Source: Kaistella palustris DSM 21579
GTDB taxonomy: Bacteria; Bacteroidota; Bacteroidia; Flavobacteriales; Weeksellaceae
Assembly (NCBI RefSeq): GCF_000422265.1
Contig: NZ_AULL01000018.1
Span: 92,057 to 156,056 of the forward strand
DNA length: 64,000 nucleotides
Reading direction: 5' to 3'
Under the pieces are notes generated by a model. That model saw only the letters and a program-made list of their open reading frames with translations, had not been told where the DNA came from and did no database searches. Shown here one piece after another: positions 17,399 through 26,219 of this stretch (position 1 is its first letter; each line of letters starts with the position of its first letter). The position numbers were made by a program, and so were the translations under genes.

Positions 17399-17938
17399 AT
17401 GCTGAAGGTAGAAGAACTTACGTACAACTATATCTCGAAATTCTGCGATTTTGAGAAAGATCTGGTGCTGACGAACCATTTCCATTCCGATTGGGAAGCA
17501 GATATTTTGATCATTAATGAAAAAGGTCTGAGTCACGAGATCGAAATCAAATTCTCTAAAGCTGACTTTAAAAATGATTTCAAAAAGAAATATCAAAACC
17601 AGAAGACCAAAGAAAAATTCCTGAAACACGACAAAATATCCTGCGGCGACTATCCGTGTAATTATTTCAGTTTCCTGGTGCCGCAAGGTATGATCGATGT
17701 TGCTCAGGTTCCGGAGAATTGCGGTATCATTGAGTTTTACCACAATCCTGATGCCTGGCAAACTTCTTTTTACGAAATCCGGAAACCTGCCAAAGTTCAT
17801 GATGATGTTTTCTGGAAATTTTTTGATAAGGATCTGATGCTGAAAATCATGGCCAGAAATCTTTATTTTAAAAAACTGGAAGTGAAAGGAAAGTTTGAAG
17901 AGTTGATCCTGCCACCGACGTTTCTAAACAAAAAATGA
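17399..17938 (+). CDS. Hypothetical protein, PD-(D/E)XK nuclease-like
   Basis: A 179-residue soluble protein. Residues about 30-60 read DWEADILIINEKG then HEIEIKFSKADFKND, an arrangement (E-x-D ... E-x-K) that matches the catalytic core of PD-(D/E)XK nucleases and MmcB-like proteins. The rest (KISCGDYPCNYFSFLVP) continues as a mixed alpha/beta domain. It follows the LuxE-like gene by 12 bases and is probably in its transcript. Nuclease activity is inference from the motif alone. Confidence 0.6.
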   Translation: MLKVEELTYNYISKFCDFEKDLVLTNHFHSDWEADILIINEKGLSHEIEIKFSKADFKNDFKKKYQNQKTKEKFLKHDKISCGDYPCNYFSFLVPQGMIDVAQVPENCGIIEFYHNPDAWQTSFYEIRKPAKVHDDVFWKFFDKDLMLKIMARNLYFKKLEVKGKFEELILPPTFLNKK

Positions 17939-17986
17939 GAACCAAGCCTTTTGCAAATTCCCTATCTTTACGTAAATATAATACGG

Positions 17987-18736
17987 ATGAAGATGAATAA
18001 ATTTAAAACTGTACTTTGGGCATTCGGTATTTTGTTGGTTGTCTTTCTGGGATTTTTCTTTTACCAAATGACTCAGAGTCAGAATATTAATTCCATGATG
18101 ACGATCCTCATGTTAATTTTGGGCCTTATTTTAGGTGGCGTAATTGCATTTTTACTTTCAAAAAAAATGACGGCGCAACCCGCGGTTATTACGGAAAGTT
18201 CGCACACCATTGCCGAAAGTATGCGCAAGGTTTTCAAAGTGGTAGCTGCCGAGGGACACTTTAACGAAATTTATAATTACGAAGAGACGACCAAACTGCT
18301 TAATTTTATTCCTTCAAAGAAAAAAGCTTTGGTGATCGTGCAGGCCAAGGTTTTGGTAGGCTATGATTTCGAAAAGTTCAAGTGGGAAGTTGATGAGCAG
18401 AACCGTAAAGTGAAGTTACTGAGCTTCCCCGCACCCGAGATTCTGTCAACAGAAACCGACTACAAATACTACAATATCGAGGAGCAGTTTTTTAATCTCT
18501 TCAGCAAAGAAGATCTGGCAAAAATTCAGCAGAACGGAAAAAGACAGGTGATAGAAGCTGCTAAAAAATCTCATCTGCCCGAGGTTGCTGCCGAGCAGAT
18601 GCGCACTTTACTTACAGAATTGCTGGAAGGCAAGAACTTTTTCCTGGAAAATCCAGCACAAATATCCGAAAGCAAAAACCAGATCGACTACGATAAGATG
18701 AATCAAAATTCGGATAAAATCAGCAATCAGATCTGA
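17987..18736 (+). CDS. DUF4230 family membrane-anchored protein
   Basis: A 249-residue protein with two N-terminal hydrophobic segments (FKTVLWAFGILLVVFLGFFFY and TILMLILGLILGGVIAFLL). The DUF4230 domain follows: SMRKVFKVVAAEGHFNEIYNYEE, KALVIVQAKVLVGYDFEK. An in-frame start 12 codons upstream overlaps a TATCTTTA promoter-like box at 17963-17970, so ATG at 17987 is chosen. Function unknown; the domain is probably exposed on the periplasmic side. Confidence 0.8.
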   Translation: MKMNKFKTVLWAFGILLVVFLGFFFYQMTQSQNINSMMTILMLILGLILGGVIAFLLSKKMTAQPAVITESSHTIAESMRKVFKVVAAEGHFNEIYNYEETTKLLNFIPSKKKALVIVQAKVLVGYDFEKFKWEVDEQNRKVKLLSFPAPEILSTETDYKYYNIEEQFFNLFSKEDLAKIQQNGKRQVIEAAKKSHLPEVAAEQMRTLLTELLEGKNFFLENPAQISESKNQIDYDKMNQNSDKISNQI

Positions 18737-18845
18737 TCCTTATTCCACGAATCTTCGTTTATCAGGTAAAAAAATCATAAAATACCGTAATAATCACCTT
18801 TACCAAATAGATTATTTACTTTTACACACTTAAAAAAAATTGAAA

Positions 18846-21713
18846 ATGAAATACTTTTACACGCTTTTCCTCGCGTTGCTTTTGCCGTATTTTGGTTACG
18901 GTCAGCAGAATGTGACCTACTCTGTAAGTCCTTTGGTATTCGATGAAACCGATGCCATTACCGTAACTTTTACGGTAAATGAAACAGCCTTTGGCGTAGT
19001 GTCTTCGCATGCACTTTATTTGTGGGCCTGGTCAATAGACAGCAACGGTGTTTCGCAGGATGCGCCGACCAATGGCACCTGGACTGCCTCCAACCCTGCA
19101 AATAAACTCACCTACGTTTCCAGCACGGGTTCTGCAGGAACTTACACTTTTACAATGAACACGGTAAAATCCTATTTCGGCAACCGCGCGCTTCCTTTGT
19201 CAAAGATCGGGATGCTTGTAAAAACTGCTGATGGCGGCGTTCAGTCGCAGGATATTTTATTTAACTTGGGTAAGTTTCAGTTTAATCTTACCAGCCCGGT
19301 CGAAGGCAGTACAAACGTAGTCAATGCGGGAACCGTAATCCATATCACTGGAAATACTTCCTTGTTTTCGAATTTTGTGGTTAAAGAGAATGGAACCGGA
19401 ATATACGCAAGTCCGGCAACGTCAAAAACATTGGACTTTAACTACACGGTTACTAAAGATGCGTTGATTGAAATTGTCGCTACTAATGTGACCGACGGAA
19501 GCACGATTACCAAATCATTCACCGTCGCTCTGTCGATTCCTGTTCCTGTGGCCGCGATTCCGTCTTACATGCGACAGGGGATCACCTACAACCCCAACGA
19601 TCCTACTAAGGTCGGTCTTGCACTTTATGCTCCCGGAAAGGCTTTCGTACATGTGATCGGCAGTTTTAACAACTGGACGGTGAGCGAACCGTATTTAATG
19701 AAAAGAGATACGGCTAATCCCGATCTTTACTGGACAGAAATTACCGGTCTTACACCGCAGCAGATTTACACTTTCCAATACCGGACTGCCGACGGAATAA
19801 AAGTTGCCGATCCTTATTCGCCACTCGTGCTTTCGCCTTATGACGATCCCTATATTAATCAGTATGCCAATGTTTACCCTAGTTTACCGGCATATCCGGC
19901 AGGCCAGAATTTTGAAGTTTCGGTAATAGAAACGGCGAAACCAGCCTACCCCTGGACGGTTACTAACTTTGCAAAACCGGCTAAAGAAAATCTGATCGTT
20001 TATGAATTACTTGTGCGCGATTTCACCACCGAACGAACCTGGCAGTCATTGATTGATAAGATGACATACCTGAAATCATTAAAAATAAATGCGGTCGAAC
20101 TCATGCCGGTCATGGAATTCGATGGAAATAATTCGTGGGGTTATAATACCGGATTTCATTATGCCTTAGACAAAGCTTACGGAACTCCCGAAAAATTCAA
20201 AGAGTTTATCGATCTGTGTCACCAGAACGGGATCGCGGTGATTTTGGATATTGCCTTAAATCATGCCACCGGCAGAAGTCCCATCGAGCGAATGTGGATG
20301 ATTGATCCGGATGGCGACGGTTACGGTGATCCCGCGGCAGATAACCCCTATTTCAATCAGGTGGCAAAACATGCTTACAGTGTTTTTAATGATTTCAACC
20401 ATTCAAAGCCTGAAACCAAATATTACGTGAACCGCGTATTGGAACAGTGGATCAAAGAATATAAAGTCGACGGTTTCCGTTGGGATCTTACCAAAGGTTT
20501 TACCCAGAACTGCAGCGCCGGCGACAACGCCTGTACCGATGCGTACCAACAGGACAGGGTTAATATACTTCGAACCTATGCCGATTACCAGTGGAGTTAC
20601 GATCCGTCGTCATTTATTATTTTCGAACATTTGGGGACCGATTCCGAAGAGTCGCAATGGGCAAATTACAGAGTCGGCGAAGGAAAAGGGGTAATGATGT
20701 GGGATAAGGAAACTACGCCGTACAATCAAAATACCATGGGTTTTGCAGAAAACAGCAATTTCAACCGCGTAAAATTCAGCGCGCACGGCTTTACCGACCG
20801 CCGGGCAATAAGCTATGGCGAAAGCCATGATGAAGAAAGGATTATGTATAAAAATCTAAACTTCGGAGCTGTAGGTGCAGGTTATAATACCCGGGATCTC
20901 GCCACCGCTTTGGAAAGACAGAAAGCTTACGGAGCTGTTTTTCTTACCGTTCCAGGTCCGAAAATGATCTGGCAGTTTGCCGAACTTGGTTTCGATAAAA
21001 GTATTTATACCTGCGAAGACGGTACTGTAAATACAGAAAGCGACTCCACTCCCGGAGATTGTAAACTCGACAAAAAACCGTCTGCCTTTGGTTTAGCTTA
21101 CGATATAGATGCCGCCAGAAAATCGGTGTATGACACGTGGGCGAAAATTCTGGAAATAAGACTGTCCAACGATGTATTCAATACCAAAGATTTCACGGTA
21201 GAATCCGGCAACCTGATGCCGAGAATTTATATTAATAATACTGCGACCGCTAGTGCTTTGAAAAACGTGGTTGTTTTGGCAAACTTCACTTTGACGGCTC
21301 AAAATATAGTTCCGAATTTTCCTTACACCGGAAACTGGGTGAATCTCATGGATAACTCACCGTTCACGGTTTCTGATGTTGCCAGTCCAATCACGATTGA
21401 ACCGGGCGGTTTCAGGATTTTCGGGAACGCATCTGCTTTAGCAACCAATGAAACCGGATCCGCAAAAAATGCGGTTACGTTAATGCTTACGGCAAATCCT
21501 GTGACCAACGGCACAGCTTCAATCCGTTACACCAACGCCAAAAACGGCTCGCTTGCGATTTATGACTTAACCGGAACTCTAATTACAACGGTAAAGGTAT
21601 CGCAAGAAAACGGTGATCAGAATATCTCAGTACGTGGGTTGAAAACCGGCATGTATCTTATGCAGTTAAAATCCGATCAAGGTGTTGCGGTTACAAAAAT
21701 GATAGTCAAATAA
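18846..21713 (+). CDS. Secreted GH13 alpha-amylase family enzyme with T9SS sorting domain
   Basis: A 955-residue exported glycoside hydrolase. Signal peptide (residues 1-19, ending YGQQ), two N-terminal beta-sandwich regions, a CBM48-like domain with VHVIGSFNNW, then the GH13 barrel. Region I is DIALNH, region II FRWD with nucleophile Asp547, region III IIFEHL with acid Glu594, and region IV ESHDEE with His661-Asp662. All catalytic positions are intact. The last 75 residues form a type A T9SS sorting domain (LAIYDLTG, GLKTGMYLMQLK), so it is predicted to be surface-bound or released. Likely substrate is starch or glycogen. It ends at a strong terminator. Confidence 0.92.
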   Translation: MKYFYTLFLALLLPYFGYGQQNVTYSVSPLVFDETDAITVTFTVNETAFGVVSSHALYLWAWSIDSNGVSQDAPTNGTWTASNPANKLTYVSSTGSAGTYTFTMNTVKSYFGNRALPLSKIGMLVKTADGGVQSQDILFNLGKFQFNLTSPVEGSTNVVNAGTVIHITGNTSLFSNFVVKENGTGIYASPATSKTLDFNYTVTKDALIEIVATNVTDGSTITKSFTVALSIPVPVAAIPSYMRQGITYNPNDPTKVGLALYAPGKAFVHVIGSFNNWTVSEPYLMKRDTANPDLYWTEITGLTPQQIYTFQYRTADGIKVADPYSPLVLSPYDDPYINQYANVYPSLPAYPAGQNFEVSVIETAKPAYPWTVTNFAKPAKENLIVYELLVRDFTTERTWQSLIDKMTYLKSLKINAVELMPVMEFDGNNSWGYNTGFHYALDKAYGTPEKFKEFIDLCHQNGIAVILDIALNHATGRSPIERMWMIDPDGDGYGDPAADNPYFNQVAKHAYSVFNDFNHSKPETKYYVNRVLEQWIKEYKVDGFRWDLTKGFTQNCSAGDNACTDAYQQDRVNILRTYADYQWSYDPSSFIIFEHLGTDSEESQWANYRVGEGKGVMMWDKETTPYNQNTMGFAENSNFNRVKFSAHGFTDRRAISYGESHDEERIMYKNLNFGAVGAGYNTRDLATALERQKAYGAVFLTVPGPKMIWQFAELGFDKSIYTCEDGTVNTESDSTPGDCKLDKKPSAFGLAYDIDAARKSVYDTWAKILEIRLSNDVFNTKDFTVESGNLMPRIYINNTATASALKNVVVLANFTLTAQNIVPNFPYTGNWVNLMDNSPFTVSDVASPITIEPGGFRIFGNASALATNETGSAKNAVTLMLTANPVTNGTASIRYTNAKNGSLAIYDLTGTLITTVKVSQENGDQNISVRGLKTGMYLMQLKSDQGVAVTKMIVK

Positions 21714-21737
21714 GTTCCACTTAAATATAGTCCGGGG

Positions 21738-21771
21738 CGGTTCGCATATTTTGCGAACCGTTTCTTTTTTT
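21738..21771 (+). terminator. Terminator after the amylase gene
   Basis: CGGTTCGCA and TGCGAACCG form a perfect 9-bp stem followed by a T-rich tract. Confidence 0.9.
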
Positions 21772-21924
21772 GTGTAAACGCCTGGAAATTTCCCGTTTCG
21801 AAAATTGTTTTACTTTAAGGATTAATAGTTAACAGGAGCATTAAGCTTGAGCAGTTGACAGAAATCACAGTAAAAGGAGTCTATGCTTTCTTTTAAATTA
21901 TTAAAGGATACCTTGATTCAATAG

Positions 21925-21944
21925 GGACGGGCTTTAGCCCGTCC
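21925..21944. repeat. REP-like palindrome (GGACGGGC-TTTA-GCCCGTCC)
   Basis: A perfect 8-bp stem with TTTA loop. A second hairpin with the same core, GGCTTTAGCC, follows at about 21964-21973, so this looks like a two-unit REP element of the GGCTTTAGCC type known from Bacteroidota. No transposase of the RAYT type is in the window. Confidence 0.7.
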
Positions 21945-22000
21945 TTTAGATTGATGAATGCGTGCGGCTTTAGCCAAAACTTGTTGCGCATTTGACTCAT

Positions 22001-23200
22001 CTAATAATGAAAGTCTTTCGGTGTATGTTTTATGTAATCATCCAGGACTTTTTGCTGCTGCAAATGTCCCATTTCTACCAGTTTTTGATATTGTTGCACG
22101 TTTTGCAGGTATATTTTCTGCGAAATGTAATTTCCTTTCTTTATCATTTTTGGAAAAAGACTAAAAGCTTTTCCGGGATTTGGAATCTGTAAGCGGTTGT
22201 TGATTTCCCCGTCCAGCAAATACCAGTTCATACTTTGGTGAAGTCTCAGCAACATCCTGCGTTGAAACGAATGTTTGTAAATGGTATTGTCTAAATTCTC
22301 CTGAAGCAAAGCCTGTGCGAGCTGTGCCGAATCATTGTCGCCGGCAGCTTGTAAAGTGGTCCACCAATAAAACTGTTCAACTGCCTGCTGCCGGTTGTCG
22401 GGCAGAAATTCTGGAGGAATGCCAAGAAGATAGCCCACATATTTCCAGAGATGGAATACACCACTTTCTTCCTGCTCCGAAATCTGAATTCCCAGTTTTC
22501 TTAGACCTTGCATGAAAACAAGGGAAAATCCCGTGTAAGTCGCGATCATATCCCAATAGTTGATCGGCTCGCCCCAATTGGTAATATCCCAGTCTTTGGT
22601 TTTTTCTTTTATCTTTAACCTCGCATAAGAATGCATAAGACGCGTTCTTACAATAAGCTGATATGCGTACGAATTGGGTTTAAGTGCGCCCTCGCGTGTC
22701 ACATGAATCCAAAACTCCAGCGTGTCCTTCAGCCTTTTTACGGCTCCTTTCTTTAGTACTCCGGTAAAAACCAGAGGTTTGCCTATGTATGCGAAATCAT
22801 AGCCGCCCATCAAACTGAAATCACGCAGGACGATCAAACCGTTAGCGCCGGTACGCATGCAGAACCGTGCACCTTTGTCGGCTAAATTTTCATCAAACCA
22901 GGCAGGAATGTCCTGCATTTGAAGAAAAAGTTTTATTAAACTTTCAGAAACGTCTTCCTTTGCATCGATTGGCTGTTCAGAATATTTTGTGATGAGGGCA
23001 TTTGCTTTACTGTAGGGTAATTTCAGGTACGTTTCTTTCACGGCATCGTCGCCGTAACCATCGGTCTGATGATAGAGCGGCGCATATTTATAAAAGGTTT
23101 GAATTTCGGGGCGGACAGCGGCCCAGTCGAGCAGGTCTCTGCCATTTCCTTTTTCCCAGAAGTTTCTGAAATGCGTGGCGTGTTGGAATTTTGGTGTCAT
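22001..23200 (-). CDS. Oxygenase MpaB family protein (DUF2236)
   Basis: A 399-residue protein of the MpaB/Lcp-like family, which includes haem b oxygenases such as latex-clearing protein and the fungal mycophenolic acid oxygenase. Visible features are DENLADKGARFCMRTG, RDFSLMGGYDFAYIGKPLVFTG, THVTREG-like IHVTREGALKPNSYAY, a histidine-containing RTRLMHSYAR, and GEPINYWDMIATYTGFS. No signal peptide is obvious. The substrate is unknown. It is transcribed convergently with the amylase. Confidence 0.87.
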   Translation of the reverse strand: MTPKFQHATHFRNFWEKGNGRDLLDWAAVRPEIQTFYKYAPLYHQTDGYGDDAVKETYLKLPYSKANALITKYSEQPIDAKEDVSESLIKLFLQMQDIPAWFDENLADKGARFCMRTGANGLIVLRDFSLMGGYDFAYIGKPLVFTGVLKKGAVKRLKDTLEFWIHVTREGALKPNSYAYQLIVRTRLMHSYARLKIKEKTKDWDITNWGEPINYWDMIATYTGFSLVFMQGLRKLGIQISEQEESGVFHLWKYVGYLLGIPPEFLPDNRQQAVEQFYWWTTLQAAGDNDSAQLAQALLQENLDNTIYKHSFQRRMLLRLHQSMNWYLLDGEINNRLQIPNPGKAFSLFPKMIKKGNYISQKIYLQNVQQYQKLVEMGHLQQQKVLDDYIKHTPKDFHY

Positions 23201-23394
23201 GGTTTATGTGCCTGCAATAGTTTAGTTATTTTACGGTAAAATCCCAAAGATTTAAACACTTTGAAGGTATGGTTCCGACGGTGTCTCATGCTACGAAGGT
23301 AAATTTCGGTAATCCGCGGATTCAACCCGGTTTTTTCGTTGGTGTGTTAATATTGTTTTTTATCAATTTCCACGCCGATTGATTTTTGAGATAC

Positions 23395-23530
23395 CCATTG
23401 CAATAGGGATAGCAGTGGAAATCCCGCAGGTTCGGGGCAATCCGCCGCGGCGGATTGCCCCGAAACGAGGAATTGCAACGGATAGCCCGACCCGTGCGGC
23501 AGGAAAGCCAGGGCGAGGGGATTGCCCAAA
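23395..23530. repeat. Intergenic repeat module with a 34-bp perfect palindrome
   Basis: The centre, 23431-23464, is a perfect palindrome: TTCGGGGCAATCCGCCG followed by its exact reverse complement. It is flanked by GGGATAGCAGTGGAAATCCC on the left and GGAATTGCAACGGATAGCCC on the right. GC content is well above that of the surroundings. It fills most of the 23201-23587 gap and contains no credible gene. It looks like a dispersed Flavobacteriia intergenic repeat. Confidence 0.7.
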
Positions 23531-23540
23531 TTATGACACA

Positions 23541-23568
23541 AAAAAACCTCCCGAAATGCAGGAGGTTA
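23541..23568 (-). terminator. Terminator of the pfkA-gapA operon
   Basis: On the minus strand AACCTCC and GGAGGTT form a stem followed by a T-run, just after gapA. Confidence 0.85.
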
Positions 23569-23587
23569 AGTATATTGGGTGTTGAAT

Positions 23588-24607
<1,020 letters not shown>

Positions 24608-24631
24608 TTATTTATTAAATTTAATTGTGAT

Positions 24632-25618
24632 TTATATTGCAAGGATCTCGGATATTTTCAGTAATTCCTGATCCATTTCATTGTGTTTTTTAATGGCTTC
24701 ATCGATAGGTGTAAAGGTCAACCGGTTCGACTGCATTCCTGCCATTACATTGGTTTTCCCGGCCATAAGTCCTATCACTGCGCCATAACCTAGTCGGCTT
24801 CCCAGCACGCGGTCTGCACAACTTGGCGAACCACCGCGCTGAATGTGTCCTAAAACGGCCACCCGAATATCGTAATCAGGAAAGCCGGCTTGGGTTGCCT
24901 TGGCGAGGTCATAAATGTTGCCCAGTTTTTCACCTTCTGCAACTACTACTATACTCGATGCTTTTCCGGCTTTTTCGGCGCGTTCAAAGGTGGAAAACAG
25001 ATCTTCGATACTGTCTTTCTTTTCAGGAATTAATATTCCTATGGCTCCTGTAGCCAAACCGCTGTTCAGAGCGATAAATCCGGCATCACGGCCCATTACT
25101 TCTACAAAAAAAATCCTGTTGTGTGAGGTTGCCGTGTCCCTGATCTTGTCGATGGCTTCCATTGCTGTATTCAGCGCGGTATCATAGCCAATCGTGTTGT
25201 CGGTACCGAAAATGTCATTGTCGATTGTGCCGGGAACACCGATGACTTTGATGCCAAATTCTTCGTAAAATATCTTAGCACCGTTGAAGGTTCCGTCGCC
25301 ACCGATGCATACAATGCCGTCGATACCGTGTTTCCTGCAGTTGTCGTAGGCTTTCTGTCGGCCGGCTTTGGTGCGGAATTCCAGGGAGCGCGCGGATCTG
25401 AGAACTGTGCCGCCTTCGGTGATAATATTTTTTACGGAGCGGGGACCCATTCTCGTGAAGTCATCATTTATAAGACCGTTGAAACCTTCTCGAACGCCGT
25501 AACATTCTATTTTATAGTAACTTGCCGACCTTACTACTGCTCTAATAGCCGCATTCATGCCAGGTGCATCGCCACCTGAAGTGAAAACTGCAATCTTCTT
25601 TACAGCACTTTCATTCAT
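24632..25618 (-). CDS. pfkA: ATP-dependent 6-phosphofructokinase
   Basis: Phosphorylates fructose 6-phosphate, the committed step of glycolysis. The 328-residue protein has TSGGDAPGMNAAIR, GGDGTFNGA (ATP-binding, with the Gly-Gly-Asp-Gly that marks ATP rather than PPi use), and the catalytic PGTIDNDI with GYDTALNTA. Length matches the bacterial ATP-PFK family. It is the first gene of the pfkA-gapA unit with a TAAATTTG box 18 bases upstream. Confidence 0.97.
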   Translation of the reverse strand: MNESAVKKIAVFTSGGDAPGMNAAIRAVVRSASYYKIECYGVREGFNGLINDDFTRMGPRSVKNIITEGGTVLRSARSLEFRTKAGRQKAYDNCRKHGIDGIVCIGGDGTFNGAKIFYEEFGIKVIGVPGTIDNDIFGTDNTIGYDTALNTAMEAIDKIRDTATSHNRIFFVEVMGRDAGFIALNSGLATGAIGILIPEKKDSIEDLFSTFERAEKAGKASSIVVVAEGEKLGNIYDLAKATQAGFPDYDIRVAVLGHIQRGGSPSCADRVLGSRLGYGAVIGLMAGKTNVMAGMQSNRLTFTPIDEAIKKHNEMDQELLKISEILAI

Positions 25619-25635
25619 ATATCATAATTTCAGCA

Positions 25636-25643
25636 CAAATTTA
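25636..25643 (-). promoter_or_regulatory. -7 box (TAAATTTG) of pfkA-gapA
   Basis: Minus-strand TAAATTTG matches TAnnTTTG about 18 bases before the pfkA ATG. Confidence 0.55.
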
Positions 25644-25771
25644 CGAAAATCCGCCCAATTAAATTACTGTTTACCGGCCACATTTCCCTTTTGCGGCCCA
25701 AAGTTATTTGCCCTTAAATGTTGCACTGAACTTGGCGGAAATGCTGTGAATTCTTTTAGAATATAAATTAC

Positions 25772-25779
25772 TATTTTTG
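25772..25779 (+). promoter_or_regulatory. -7 box (TATTTTTG) 4 bases before the ATG at 25784
   Basis: TATTTTTG ends at 25779 and the start codon begins at 25784, again predicting a leaderless mRNA for the TonB-receptor operon. Confidence 0.55.
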
Positions 25780-25783
25780 CAAA

Positions 25784-26140
25784 ATGCTGCGGAAAAATAA
25801 AAACAAAACTTTAATATCTTTTCTTTTTACAGGAATCTATATTTTCGTCGCTCTATTTTCCCAGTTCTTCCACAATCACGGCAGCAGCGAGGTATTTAAA
25901 GAATATCATTTTCAGAAAACCGAGAAATCTGTTTCGCCGTCGAAATTAGCTGCTGAAGCTGGCGGCTGCCTCTCCTGCCATATCTTTCACGAAGGTAAAT
26001 TTCTTGTTCCCCCGGAGCAACCTTCTTTCTGCCGGACTCCAGACTTCACAGCCATCCCTTACTTTTCGGAAGATCAGCTGCTGGTCAGTCGCAGGGTTTA
26101 CACCGTATTTCTACGCGGTCCACCTTCAATTTTCATTTAA
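25784..26140 (+). CDS. Small Cys/His-containing membrane protein upstream of TonB receptor
   Basis: A 118-residue protein with a single N-terminal hydrophobic segment (ISFLFTGIYIFVALFSQFF). Potential metal ligands follow: FHNHG, and CLSCHIFHEG (C-x-x-C-H-x3-H) at about residue 66. It ends RGPPSIFI, a tail seen on small proteins beside receptor genes in Flavobacteriia. The CxxCH could be a c-type haem site, but the extra histidines fit metal binding equally well. It precedes the TonB receptor by 79 bases. Function is not established. Confidence 0.65.
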   Translation: MLRKNKNKTLISFLFTGIYIFVALFSQFFHNHGSSEVFKEYHFQKTEKSVSPSKLAAEAGGCLSCHIFHEGKFLVPPEQPSFCRTPDFTAIPYFSEDQLLVSRRVYTVFLRGPPSIFI

Positions 26141-26219
26141 AGCGCTTTTCCACGGAAAAGTGGAGCTAAAAAAATGCACTGCATTTTTTTAAATTTTTCA
26201 ATCTTACAATCTATTTTAA

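Noticed and set aside
15813..17938. Defence island with GxxExxY and PD-(D/E)XK-like genes
   Set aside because: No methyltransferase, helicase or other defence gene is nearby; the flanks are ordinary core genes.
21925..23530. CRISPR array from repeated palindromes
   Set aside because: No evenly spaced direct repeats with unique spacers, and no cas genes in the window.
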